Part shown: piece after piece, positions 15,919-25,521 of the stretch
How positions within the stretch are numbered: the first letter of the stretch is position 1
Layout of the letters: every line of letters begins with the position of its first letter
DNA from: Fischerella sp. CENA71
Lineage (GTDB): Bacteria; Cyanobacteriota; Cyanobacteriia; Cyanobacteriales; Nostocaceae
Direction: 5' to 3'
NCBI GenBank assembly: GCA_024239075.1
Contig: JANBVI010000026.1
Coordinates: 1-64,000, forward strand
DNA length: 64,000 nt
Translations under genes and position numbers: made by a program
Notes under the pieces: generated by a model
Told to the model about the DNA's origin: nothing
The model's database searches: none
What the model saw: the letters and a program-made list of their open reading frames with translations, nothing else

Positions 15919-16206
15919 CATCCACCTCACACCTTGGGAAGAAAATTAATTTTTTGTTTGTAGGTGGTACTCTAAAGATACTCAAATAGCTAAAATTCTA
16001 GCTTGCGTCCTTTCCGTGCCTGATTCTACACAGTTGCGACATTTGGTTGTGCTTGGATGAGTATCGGGATTAGACTGACTTTCAGGCTATATGCTGCACT
16101 ACTGAATCAGAACCTCGATTTGGACTACCATTTGGGAACTTACCATACTTTCATGTTTGGTTGTGCGATTTTCTCGTGATTGACTGACTTGATAATTCTC
16201 AGGGAA

Positions 16207-16632
16207 CTATAAGATTTGATTGCTAATTAAAGTCAACTTGTTCAAGGATATGACAGAGCCAAGCTCATGCCACATCCAAAGTCTTCCCACATATTGTTTA
16301 TCTAACCATTGAGGTTGGGAATATCGCTTCAACATCCGACCATCCTTGAATTTAATAGTATCAGAAATCTCTATGTGCGTCTGCTTATTGAAATTTTTCA
16401 CTTCTTTAAGAAACACTTTGGGTTCTTCAAAATATTTAGAAACGAACTCCAATGCGAAGTCTTCATCTCGTGTATCTATAATATATCTAGGAATCTGCCA
16501 TATTTCTATAAATTTTCGATTTAAGCTCACAATCCTTCTTTGATTATCGACTACGAGAACGCCAATATTAGTTTTAATTTTTCCTTGACTCAAATAGCTG
16601 ATCATTTCAGAAAGACCCTGCACCTTTGTCAA
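16207..16632 (-). pseudogene. PAS-domain fragment of a sensor protein
   Basis: The 141-residue ORF holds one PAS domain: NIGVLVVDNQRRIVSLNRKF, IEIWQIPRYI, then KFKDGRMLKRYSQPQWLD, ending with VGRLWMWHE. In intact cyanobacterial sensors this unit is followed by more PAS/GAF units and a kinase or GGDEF module. Here both sides are non-coding and IS debris lies on either side, so it is best read as a remnant, although a stand-alone PAS protein cannot be excluded. Confidence 0.55.
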
Positions 16633-17190
16633 GTCAATTAAACTACAGCTTCATTAATTAGTCAAGCTGGTATCAAGCAGGTATTAAAGCAAGGATCTCC
16701 TAAAAATTAGGAACTTAGATGGCGTCAAAAAGATTTTTTGGATGTAAGAAGCTACAGTTGTTCATTAGTTGCACTCTACACTAGGGTACTCAAAGTTTTT
16801 GTCAAAACGCTCATAGAGCAAGTTTTTAGTATGTAGATTGAAACTTTAACAAAGGAAGGCTAACCAGGGACGCCTCAACTTGAGAGTTAAGCGTTTTCCA
16901 TGTTCTGCTCTTCTCAGAATCACCAAAAGGGTACCTCACACAACCGTACCCGATAAAAATAAGGGTTGCCTCCTTTATACTACTTAGTAGGGTTTGATAT
17001 ACTACTATTTTATCTTAATTATAGTTCTCAAGATAATCCATTACGGTACTCCGCTTGATACTGACTCATTATACTATAGGCATAATCATTGACTCTTTGG
17101 GTTAGCCCGGATTTCTCACAAAGAGATAAAAAGAGGGGGTCAAAAACTGCGATAATGTATATAGGATAGGCATTTCAGCAGTTATAAAGC
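16633..17190. other. Gene-free stretch with the IS1380 left end
   Basis: No coding region is supported. GGGTAC (16929-16934) and GTACCC can form a small hairpin. AGCCCGGATTTCTCACAAAG near 17104-17123 looks like the left terminal region of the IS1380-type element whose gene begins at 17191. Otherwise AT-rich and unremarkable. Confidence 0.45.
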
Positions 17191-18627
17191 ATGACCCCGA
17201 CTTCAGATGATCGTACACCAAAACAATTCAAATTCTCCGGGGAAAAATCACGCCCGATTGTAGTTAATTTTCAGGGTGGGACGGTAATATCGGATGCAGG
17301 ATTAAGCTTAATTGCGGAAATAGACAGAAAACTAGAAATCACATCAAAATTTGCATAGTGTTTCCAAGATTACCGTCAGCCAAATCGAGTTGACCATTCA
17401 ATAGAGAGTTTAATTAAACAACGAATATACGGGTTGGTCATAGGATATAAAGACTTGAACGATCACGAGGAATTACGTCATGACCAGATGTTTGCTCTAG
17501 CATTAGGAAAAAAATATAGCAATCCTAAATCATTCTTGAGAGGCAAGATCCCCGACTTCTTTGAGAAGTCGGGGATCTGAGATTCCGTATTTTCTCACAA
17601 CTCAATTAGGATTGCTATAGTAACCTCGGAGCAGCCTAAAATTTTAGCAGGAAAAAGTACATTAAATAGGCTAGAACATTGCCCTGAAGATGTAGAACAA
17701 GGAGCAGACAGTCGTTATCATAAAATCAGGCATTCTTCAGAAGAAATTGAAAGTCTATTAGTCAAAATACTTCTAGAATCTTACGCCAAAGAACCAAGAC
17801 AAATTATTTTGGATTTAGATGTAACTGATGACTTAGTACACGGTAATCAGGAGCAAGTTTTCTTCAATACTTATTATGGTGGATACTGCTATGCTCCACT
17901 TTATATATTTTGTGGAAAACACTTATTAGCAGCCAAACTTCGCCCTTCTGATGTAGACCCAGCATTTGGGGCGTTAGAAGAATTGCAGAGAGTGATTAAA
18001 CAAATACGGCAACAATGGAAGAATGTCGAAATTTTAGTAGGTGGAGATAGTGCTTATTCCAGGGACGATATCATGACATGGTGTGAGTCGCTTCCTGGAG
18101 TTGATTACGTTTTCGGATTGGCACAAAACAGTCGTTTAATTCAGATGACTACCACAACTCAAAATAGAGCCTTGCTTGAGTTTGAGCAAAAATTATCAAC
18201 AGTAGTTTCATTTTTAGAAACAGTATTTAAGCCAGATGAACAACTTCCTTTCCTTGCGTCTGATTTGATTGATAACTCAATTTGGTACAAGTCTTTAGAC
18301 TATCAAACCCGTGAATCTTGGAGTCGTAGTCGTCATGTTGTTTGTAAGGTTGAATATGGGACGGAGGCAGCTAAAATTCGTTTTGTTGTAACTTCTTTAG
18401 CTAGCAATAAAGTACCTCCTAGTCAACTGTATAAACAAAAATATTGTCAGCGAGGGGAGATGGAAAATCGCTTTAAGGAACAACAATTAGAGCTTTTTAG
18501 TGATAGAACAAGCACCCACACGTTTGCGGGAAACCAATTACGTTTATGGTTCTCCTCTTTAGCTTACGTTTTGATGAATGCTTTGCGCCAAAAATGTTTA
18601 ACTAAAACCGAATTACGCCTAATGTGA
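17191..18627 (+). pseudogene. IS1380-family transposase, disrupted
   Basis: The gene starts at 17191 (MTPTSDDRTPKQFKFSGEK). It carries an in-frame TAG at 17356-17358 (FA-stop-CFQDYRQPNRV, where relatives have Glu), is interrupted by a MITE at 17515-17619, then resumes to 18627. IS1380 hallmarks are GYCYAPLYIFCGKHLLAAKL, VGGDSAYSRDD with a catalytic Asp, and the C-terminal ENRFKEQQLELFSDRTS with the catalytic Glu. The last 30 or so residues of the usual protein are missing. It cannot produce active transposase. Confidence 0.85.
17515..17619. mobile_element. MITE, about 105 bp, TA-type ends, inside the IS1380 gene
   Basis: The left end TATAGCAATCCTAAAT and right end (inverse) TATAGCAATCCTAATT are near-perfect terminal inverted repeats, consistent with a TA target duplication and IS630/mariner-type mobilisation. 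The centre is a perfect 15-bp stem (17546-17560 with 17564-17578) around a 3-nt loop: AGATCCCCGACTTCT and its inverse. Confidence 0.85.
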
Positions 18628-18693
18628 ATTAGAAAAAAGGCGGGAGAAGTAAGAAGATGAAAGTTACCAGCAATTCATTTCAGACTTCCCCCA

Positions 18694-19060
18694 TGACTAG
18701 CATAGACAATGGATGTGCTATTAACGACAATCTTTGTAGTGGTAGATGATTGGTATCAAAAGCAAGTAAAAAGGACAACATTGTTAAAACCAGGGGTGAA
18801 AGCAAGTATGAGCGATAGTGAAATCATGACACTGGCGCTAGTAATGGATTATTTACCATTTCCTGGAGAAACACAGTTTCTTGGTTTTGTCCGAGGGAAT
18901 TACAAGGAATGGTTTCCAAATTTAGTTGAGCAAAGTCAATTTAATCGTCGCTTACGCAAATTGGATGGAATGTTAGAGAAGTTACGCCGCAGTTGGGTAG
19001 AGCAATTGGTTGGGGAAAGTGAAAAATATTTCCTGCTCGACACCAATCTTGGAACTCAAA
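18694..19060 (+). pseudogene. IS982-family transposase, N-terminal fragment
   Basis: The frame LLTTIFVVVDDWYQKQVK, MSDSEIMTLALVMDYLPFPG and NLVEQSQFNRRLRKLDGM, ending YFLLDT, is the N-terminal third of an IS982 transposase. The ATG at 18694 opens the expected MTSID start but in a different frame from the rest, so it is also frameshifted near the start. The catalytic domain is gone after LLDTN. Confidence 0.78.
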
Positions 19061-19136
19061 CGTGATAAGCGATATAGTAACTTCGCAGCATAAGCCGATC
19101 CAAAAATCGAAGGATCGTTTGTTCTCAAGCAGTTTT

Positions 19137-19298
19137 TGCAACACAACCCTTTGGACAACTGGAGGTAACTATCAAGATCTTGGCATGGATTATTATGAAC
19201 AACGTTACCAAGAACGAGTTATCAATAACCTACAAAAAAAGGCTCTAGCTTTAGGTTTTGAACTCATTCCTCAGCCCAAAGCAAATACGGTTTCTTAG
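19137..19298 (+). pseudogene. Transposase C-terminal tail relic, second copy
   Basis: The tail TTGGNYQDLGMDYYEQRYQE, ending LIPQPKANTVS, matches the tail at 12030-12146 over its last 37 residues. It follows GCAACACAACC at 19137-19147, a string that also occurs at 14670-14680. The family is not assigned. It is preceded by the IS982 fragment with no continuity. Confidence 0.62.
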
Positions 19299-20189
19299 GA
19301 GCAGCCCCACCGGCGGCACTGCCACCCGCTATGAATGAAAGAAACTATTTTGAGGCGACTAATGAAAGGGTACATTGATAATTATCCTGACAGTTAAAAC
19401 CGAACCCACAATAGTGTGTTGAGCCTGATTAGGAGCATGAGCATATTTGATATTTTGAAAATGGCACTTGACTAGTATTAACATTCTAGTATACTGTTAA
19501 ATACGGTTATCTAATTCACCAGCAGATGCCAAATTTAGTAGTATAATCCAGATGTTACATTATATTTAGCCAAAGCAGCTATTAAAGTTGCTTTCCAAAA
19601 GTGTATCATTTCTTTCTTTAGTTTTAAGTTTTTCGCCAATACATAAATTTTTGCCAATATATAAATATTAAGTTTTGCAAGCTCTATTTTGAACATTACG
19701 AGCTAGACAAACTTGGCTTTGTGTATTGATGGGATGAATTAAACAGATATATTCACGGCTCTATGCTGGAAATAATGTCGTAATAATTTTATTGCAAGCT
19801 TCAGCATTTGTTGGGTTTAGAGCAACAAATATTTTTTCATTAAAGTCATGTAAGTCGTACCAGATAATGTCTTAAAATGTCATGTAGATTTTATTGATTG
19901 TATTGTCATAATTCTCGTTAACATGAATCAATAATATAACAATTTATTATGCCATGAATACTGTGCTATTACTTAATAATCAATCTTTATATAATTTTTC
20001 AAAAGTTTCGGAGTTACGGTCTTACAAAACACAATCTAATACTCCTGGCTCTCTTTATTGACTGCTACTCACAATCAGATTGTCTTAAGCACTACGCTAT
20101 TGACAGGCAATGTAATTTTTACATTGTATTCAGTATGATGACAGTAAATTTTTTTCAACTCAAGCAGTTAAGATATAAGGTGCTAAACA
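19299..20189. other. Gene-free stretch upstream of the diiron-like protein
   Basis: About 890 bp, strongly AT-rich, with no ORF that looks like a protein and no RNA gene that I can recognise. Short imperfect repeats of ATAAATTTTTGCCAATA type occur near 19630-19680. It may contain the promoter of the gene at 20190, but no convincing -35/-10 pair stands out. Confidence 0.5.
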
Positions 20190-20936
20190 ATGAAACAAGT
20201 CCTTGCATTGATTGAAAAAAAGAAGCAAGAATTTGCTCAAACGCCGTTTATAAAGTTTTTGCAGGACAAAAGCATAGACCCCAGGCAAAGACTTGCTTGG
20301 GCTCCTGCTTTTGCTCCTTTTGCAATGAGTTTTAAAGACTTCAACAGACTCATACTATACAAAGAGCCAGCAAATAACAAACTTCAGGAAATGATTAACC
20401 AGCACACCAACGAAGATGGTCGCCACTGGGTGTGGTTTGTGCAAGATATGAAGTTGATGGGATATGACTACTCAATAAACTTTACCGATATATTAAAATT
20501 TCTTTGGGGTAAAGAAACACAGAAAGTACGTCAAATGGCTTATAATCTATTTGCCATTTGTAGTTTTGAAGACGATATTCTGATGAAGTTGACTATCATT
20601 GAGTCAATAGAAGCAACGGGAAATGTTGCTTTATTTGAGATTGCACAAGTAGCAAAGGAACTCCAACAAATTACTAAGCAACATTACTCTTATTTTGGTG
20701 AGTCTCATTATGCTAAAGAAACGGGTCATATCCAGGCTGACATGGATCATTTAGAGCATTTTATTGAAAATATACAATTAACAGAGGCACAGAGTGAAAA
20801 AGCTTTTACTCTTGTAGAAAAAGTCTTTGCAGATTTCACAGAGGCAATGAATGAGATGCTGGTGTTTGCCCAAAAGCACCCATACGATAAACTTTTTACA
20901 ACAACAAGTAGTATTAATCTGAGATGTGCAACGTGA
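20190..20936 (+). CDS. Heme-oxygenase-like diiron (HDO-type) protein
   Basis: The 248-residue all-helical protein has putative metal ligands placed as in heme-oxygenase-like diiron oxidases: H72, E75, D76 and H79 (NQHTNEDGRHWVWF), E138 and E141 (IIESIEATGNV), and H173, E177 and H180 (ESHYAKETGH). There is no heme-oxygenase proximal signature at the N-terminus. Known members of this superfamily cleave C-C bonds, oxidise amines or make terminal alkenes. The substrate here cannot be predicted and no biosynthetic neighbours are present. It is isolated between IS relics, so it may be cargo. The last residues (TTTSSINLRCAT) look poorly conserved. Confidence 0.7.
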   Translation: MKQVLALIEKKKQEFAQTPFIKFLQDKSIDPRQRLAWAPAFAPFAMSFKDFNRLILYKEPANNKLQEMINQHTNEDGRHWVWFVQDMKLMGYDYSINFTDILKFLWGKETQKVRQMAYNLFAICSFEDDILMKLTIIESIEATGNVALFEIAQVAKELQQITKQHYSYFGESHYAKETGHIQADMDHLEHFIENIQLTEAQSEKAFTLVEKVFADFTEAMNEMLVFAQKHPYDKLFTTTSSINLRCAT

Positions 20937-21579
20937 AAGTAGAGAGCGAAAAATTTCAGAGTCTTCCGCACTTTTGGTGATGTCGCAGAAGGCAGTCCCA
21001 ATGAAAAAAATTCACTGCCATGAATGAAAATATGCTAGCTTCCAAGATAAGGCTGATACAAACGAGGTTGTTCCCTTAGTAGAGCCCCAGAGCCTGAAAG
21101 GCAGTCGAATTAAAAAGAAGTACGCTTTCAAGTTTTTTCTCATCTATTTACGCTCAAACAGATGCTTGAATTTTTACGCCAAGCAGTAGACCGCAACTAT
21201 GGGGTAGCCTGCGAAGTTTATTTACCCTCTGGCTGATTTTGGTCGTTTTGGCAGTTATTTATAAGTTCAACTGATAATTGCTCTCTCAAAATCGGCTTTT
21301 CTACATTTCTGAATAAACGGTATCACAGACTACTATTTTTTAGCGAACGCAAAACTTTTCGGTCTACTGACTTTAGCTCACTTGTCGCCCCCTGAAGACT
21401 TTCACTTACATCCATCAATCAGTTATGAGATTTTCAAGGTTCTAGCTTGACACTCTCACCTAGAGCTATGGATTTACTCTAGAACGAGTCGCACTTTGGA
21501 AGTCCCTTAAAAAACAGAGTAATGATAACTAAGGAGTTGAAGATCATGAAATGTCAGTTTTAACCTACAATCATGACAA
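20937..21579. other. Gene-free stretch between convergent genes
   Basis: No supported gene. A short frame ending at 21236 (MLEFLRQAVDRNYGVACEVY) could be a decayed gene end, but is too short to assign. No terminator with a clear T-run was found for either flanking gene. Confidence 0.4.
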
Positions 21580-22725
21580 TCACGGGAGTGGGCGGTACAG
21601 TTTTTTGGGACTAGGAAGTCCTAAGAGATAAGCAAGCAGTTCTGTAGTATTTTCCTGAGGAGCTCCTTGAAGACGAGTTTTAAACCGAATTGCTTGTGTT
21701 TTTGTATCTTGACTAACTAATTGCGAACTGCTAACGGCATTGGTAATTTGCCGTAGCCGTTCAATCAGGACAGGTGCAGTGTGAGGGCTGGTAACAGACC
21801 CAAGTGTTCTGTTATACTCTATGAGGGTTTCATTCTCTTTGGTTGTTCGTAAATTTACTTTGCTCCCTTGTCTTACTAAAGTCCAGTGGGGAGTATTTTG
21901 GAGAGATTTGCTGAAGTCTTCCCACTGCTTTAGCGTTGCTAAAACTTGGGGAACAAGTTTGTTTGGTACTTTCAAATTAAGTATATCTTCTTTGCGTGTT
22001 TCTGATTTAAGGTATTGGATTTCCTGGGAGTGTGATTCCCAAGTAGTGACAGGCTCTACTGATTTTGCTCTCTCTGACTTCAGAGTGTCAGATTTGATTC
22101 CTGGCTTACTCATGTTCTGAACTTTTGGTTGAATCGGCGAGGTCAAAGCCTCTTGTGGAGAGAAGAAGCTAGTGTCAAGTGTTTGTTCTTTCTGGTCAGA
22201 GGGAGAGGCTACCTTCTGAATGTTCCACTCTTTTTTGTTGAATATAGTCTTTAAGCAATCTGGATAGGGATAGCTTCTAATTGTACGAATGGGATTTAAG
22301 ACTTGCACCTTTAGGTAAATTCGCTCATCCTCTATTTCTAAGCCTAGTGGCGTTAAAGTCTTCTTGTTGCCGTCTTTTGTATGAATCAGTGTATAGGTAT
22401 GACCAGGTAGCAAGGGCATTGGTCCTAAGTACTCAGATTTGTGGTGTCCATCTTCTCGCCATCTTAGATATGCATAATATTTGTGCTTAATTTTTTTTAA
22501 TTCAAAATGTCTACCTGGTCGCTCATCTAGTTCTTCGGGATCTTCTATTCCATCTAACTGGTTGATTATCAATGCCTGCTCAGCCTCTAGCTTCATGGTT
22601 TCAAGCAGATCGTGGTTTAATGTGCTAACCAACTCTTTAATCAGGAGTAGCTGTCGTTTTGAATCGAGTCGTTTTGCTAATTTTGCTATTTGTTTAGGAT
22701 TGGATAAGTTTTGAGAATTGGACAT
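21580..22725 (-). CDS. Hypothetical protein with a DUF6788-like module
   Basis: The 381-residue protein has an N-terminal helical part (LAKRLDSKRQLLLIKELVSTL), then a short module GRHFELKKIKHKYYAYLRW with HHKSEYLGP. This resembles the DUF6788 family, where a YYY-W-R-W and S-YLG pattern recurs. The region 175-250 is low in order and rich in Ser, Thr, Lys and Glu. The C-terminal 110 residues (WEDFSKSLQNTPHWTLVRQG...) are probably helical. No catalytic motif is seen. Function is unknown; such proteins often travel with mobile DNA in cyanobacteria. Confidence 0.65.
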   Translation of the reverse strand: MSNSQNLSNPKQIAKLAKRLDSKRQLLLIKELVSTLNHDLLETMKLEAEQALIINQLDGIEDPEELDERPGRHFELKKIKHKYYAYLRWREDGHHKSEYLGPMPLLPGHTYTLIHTKDGNKKTLTPLGLEIEDERIYLKVQVLNPIRTIRSYPYPDCLKTIFNKKEWNIQKVASPSDQKEQTLDTSFFSPQEALTSPIQPKVQNMSKPGIKSDTLKSERAKSVEPVTTWESHSQEIQYLKSETRKEDILNLKVPNKLVPQVLATLKQWEDFSKSLQNTPHWTLVRQGSKVNLRTTKENETLIEYNRTLGSVTSPHTAPVLIERLRQITNAVSSSQLVSQDTKTQAIRFKTRLQGAPQENTTELLAYLLGLPSPKKLYRPLP

Positions 22726-22797
22726 TGGAGTAGTGGTTGTTAATAGGCTTTCCTGAAAAAGTCAGAACGCGATTAGTAGTTACTTTTAATCTCTAAA

Positions 22798-22830
22798 GAA
22801 ACACTCTAGAGGGAGTGAGGAAAGTGTTTC
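22798..22830. promoter_or_regulatory. Imperfect hairpin upstream of the DUF6788-like gene
   Basis: GAAACACT (22798-22805) pairs with AGTGTTTC (22823-22830), while CACTC and GAGTG inside offer an alternative stem. It lies about 75 bp upstream of the minus-strand start at 22725. Its role is not known. Confidence 0.35.
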
Positions 22831-23007
22831 TTTCATTTACAGGAGCTAGTGATCGCCGCCAATACGTGTGCTCTGAACCTGGTGCAAGGTGTGAAGTTAA
22901 TAATGGTTGTGTTGACCCATCTACTATAACACTTAGTTTAGCCACAAAAATATTTTAGGGGACATTATTAAGTTTTGTCTTACCCTAAATTTTAATCAAT
23001 TCTGAAC

Positions 23008-23187
23008 CTATCCCACTAATAAAATGTTGTTAATCCAGATGTGAATCGTGGCTAGGCAAAGAAAAGCATTGAAACAGGCTGCAATTCTTTCCCATCGAAC
23101 AACGAGCCTGCAGTATTTTCGTTGAAACCATGCGAAACAACGCTCTTGTTGAAAACGTGGTACCGAAATTTTAATTGGTCTACCCCC
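23008..23187 (-). pseudogene. IS5-type transposase 3' end, inverted arm A
   Basis: Reading on the minus strand gives GRPIKISVPRFQQERCFAW, then FQRKY-RRLVVRWERIAACFNA, the last block of an IS5-group DDE transposase. It ends next to CTATCCCACTAATAAAAT (23008-23025). It is an imperfect inverted copy of 24153-24331. Confidence 0.75.
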
Positions 23188-23207
23188 AATACGGTTCGGT
23201 TAAGCTC

Positions 23208-24168
23208 TAAGCAGTATTGAGTATAGAGAAAGTGAGTGTTTGTAATTTAGCTCCTTGCGCTCTATGTACTGGTTTCTTCGATGGGAATTTAGCTCTAGTT
23301 TTTTTGACCACACGAGGATTGCTTCGACCTTCAGGTTCAGGAATCTGCTCATCCAAAATCTCTGTTACAAGCCAGGTGAAAAAAAAGGAAATTCTTCTGC
23401 TTGAAGCCGCTGAAATTTAGGAACAGCGCGACGGACGATGTTCAGTGTCCCCGTAAAACTTAATCTTAAGGGGGAAATATGAGCAGATTCGGCAACTTGA
23501 AACATAAGCGAACGCACAGCCCAATGACCGAGCAGCCAGCCATAAATTTCTTGAATAACTTCACGGGGATTAAGAGAACGAATTAGAGTTTTACGCCCTA
23601 AAAGATGGACTTTAAGTTCATCAATAGTACTTTCAACTTCCCAACGACGGTGATATTCTGTTGCTAACAATAAAGCAGGGAACTTCTCAATATCAGTCAA
23701 ACTGGTAATTAAACGGTAAGTTTGCCCTTGGTCATCCGTATCAATCGTGTACTCAATTACGCGAACCAGAATTTTTGTGCCACCTTTAATCTTAGATTTA
23801 CCGTCCGGGGCAATCCAAGACAGATAAGAACCATCAGGCAAGACTTTCTCTACTGAGAATTTGACATTCTTTGGTATCCGCCCCAAATAATCACATTTTT
23901 GATTGACAGTAGCTTGTACCATTTTGTAAGAATGCAAACCTCTATCCCACATCAATAACATTCCTTTTTGTACAGAGCGTAAGAGCTTTTTTGCTCTGCT
24001 TCGCTCGCCAATTCGGTACGGACACATCAATGCGTCAACGATTAAATGGGTTCCAGCTTCAATCAACAGCACTAAGCGAACTTTTGGGAAAGCAGCTACC
24101 GTGCCTGGGCGTGTTGCTGGTCTTCCAAATACCTTTGCATTCGCCACTGATCGGGGTAGACCAATCAA
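23208..24168 (-). pseudogene. IS4-family transposase, truncated and frameshifted
   Basis: The frame from 24168 gives GLPRSVANAKVFGRPATRPG, FPKVRLVLLIEAGTHLIVDA, the catalytic block MLLMWDRGLHSY and the Glu block YHRRWEVESTIDELKVHLLG, all of an IS4-group DDE enzyme. Near 23390 the frame is lost in a T-run: the first frame ends FPFFSPGL, while another frame continues FTWLVTEILDEQIPEPEGRS and NPRVVKKTRAKFPSKKP to a stop at 23208-23210. The N-terminal third is missing. Confidence 0.8.
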
Positions 24169-24331
24169 AATCTCCGTTCCACGTTTTCAACAAGAGCGTT
24201 GTTTCGCCTGGTTCCAAAGAAAATATCGCAGGCTTGTTGCTCGATGGGAAAGAATTGCTGCCTGCTTCAACGCTTTTCTTTCTCTTGCCACAATTCACAT
24301 CTGGATTCACAGAATTTTATTAGTGGGATAG
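24153..24331 (+). pseudogene. IS5-type transposase 3' end, inverted arm B
   Basis: GRPIKISVPRFQQERCFAWF followed by RLVARWERIAACFNAFLSLA, ending with WIHRILLVG, then ATTTTATTAGTGGGATAG (24314-24331). It mirrors the arm at 23008-23187. The two right ends face outward around the IS4 relic and together span 23008-24331. Confidence 0.75.
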
Positions 24332-24701
24332 ATTCATAAGCATCTGCAAAGCGGGTGAGAATAAAACCAGGAACTTGTTCTGGTTCTGCTTTAGTAACTA
24401 TTTCTCTAGAATTACGGATAATATTTTTAAATCCCAAAAATTTTAACAACTCACTCGCAGCAGCATGAGCATATTCTAGTGGTTGATGCTGCGTACCCAA
24501 ACTGCCTACCCTAGTTTGAAAATGTGTTTCCAGAGCATCAATACTATCCAGACGTAACTGTGCGCCGCCAGAATGGTTAGTTTGGATTCGTGTAGGTAAT
24601 TTCTTCCAATTTTCAACATTATCAGGATAAAACCGGATAGAATCACCGTCAGGAGCAGCTTTCACAACTCTATAGTTGCCCTTAATCAGGGTCATTGGCA
24701 T
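24332..24701 (-). pseudogene. Thermonuclease-like protein, C-terminus cut by the IS block
   Basis: From 24701 the protein reads MPMTLIKGNYRVVKAAPDGD, with IRFYPDN and AQLRLDSIDALETHFQTRVG. This is an SNase-type (TNase) beta-barrel pattern with the D-G-D-S-I-R-F and R-L-x-x-I-D-A-x-E-T motifs. About residue 124 (DAYESI) the frame enters the IS5-type end at 24331 and the remaining ORF codons are IS-derived. The gene is therefore truncated. Whether the residual 124 residues are active is unknown. Confidence 0.68.
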
Positions 24702-24802
24702 ATTGTAAACTCCTGTTAGGTTAGAAATTATAACTAGATTTGAGAGTCAATTTTGCTACCCTAACTTGGAGTTTGCTGCTTGGTAAATTATTTAATAATT
24801 TT

Positions 24803-25450
24803 TTATATTTTCTCGTAAATTTTCTTAACCCAATAACCTCTGGGTGGTTTTTCAACTCCATAAACTTTACACCATTTTTCTACCGCCTTGTCAGATACAC
24901 CGAAGTCTTTGGCTATTTGTGTTGTTGGTTTTTCCCATACTAATTTTTGCAGTTCTTCTTTGGATGGTCTTTCTACTTTTCTGGTGTGAATTCTTGAGTC
25001 TAGGTTAACTTTTCTAGTTGTTAAATCAACTCCGAATTCTTTATAATTTCGTTTCGGTGCGTCTTCTGTAAAACCTATAAAGTCTTCCCACCAGTAAAAC
25101 GGGCTGGGTGATTTGGGTGGTGTTGTCCTGATTTTACAACCACCAAACTTAATGGATGGATAAATTACTTGATTTATTTCTGGCAAATAAAGGGCATAAA
25201 AATCAAAGTCTTCAGTTTTGTATTTTTTCTCATGACAACCGTTTTTATCTGTCCAACTGGTTTTATTTTTAACTGCACCTTGACTATTATATTTGGCTTG
25301 AATTCTATAGGATTGCCCATCTTTATAAGCGATTAAATCAAACGGTAAATGCTCACATACAACTGGAGTAAAAACAGAATAACCTTTATCAACCAAATCT
25401 GCTATTGCTTTAGCAGCTGCGATATCTCCCTTGTCTTTTGTGTGATGCAT
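24803..25450 (-). CDS. PD-(D/E)XK nuclease-like protein with C-terminal helix-turn-helix
   Basis: The 215-residue protein starts MHHTKDKGDIAAAKAIADLV, typical of group-I-intron-type PD-(D/E)XK nucleases. The catalytic signature reads FDLIAYKDGQSYRIQAKY: Asp, then Gln-x-Lys in place of Glu-x-Lys. The same Q-x-K variant is known from the cyanobacterial homing enzyme I-Ssp6803I. The C-terminus (about 165-210) is a helix-turn-helix: KPTTQIAKDFGVSDKAVEKW. It is not inside an intron here. tRNA-Arg(TCT) lies only 72 bp upstream on the same strand. Likely a free-standing homing or restriction-type nuclease. Confidence 0.78.
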   Translation of the reverse strand: MHHTKDKGDIAAAKAIADLVDKGYSVFTPVVCEHLPFDLIAYKDGQSYRIQAKYNSQGAVKNKTSWTDKNGCHEKKYKTEDFDFYALYLPEINQVIYPSIKFGGCKIRTTPPKSPSPFYWWEDFIGFTEDAPKRNYKEFGVDLTTRKVNLDSRIHTRKVERPSKEELQKLVWEKPTTQIAKDFGVSDKAVEKWCKVYGVEKPPRGYWVKKIYEKI

Positions 25451-25521
25451 TTTACATATAGCTTTTATGTTAGAAATTAATCTACCATAGCTTAGGTTTT
25501 GATTATTTTTTTCATTTCAAA

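Noticed and set aside
15918-16200. Bridge (seek) RNA upstream of the IS110 fragment
   Set aside because: The region next to the IS110 start has some self-complementarity, but the element is truncated and I cannot recognise the loop pattern.
22281-22714. Plus-strand ORFs over the DUF6788-like gene
   Set aside because: They are antisense shadows of the minus-strand gene with no ribosome site or recognisable protein.
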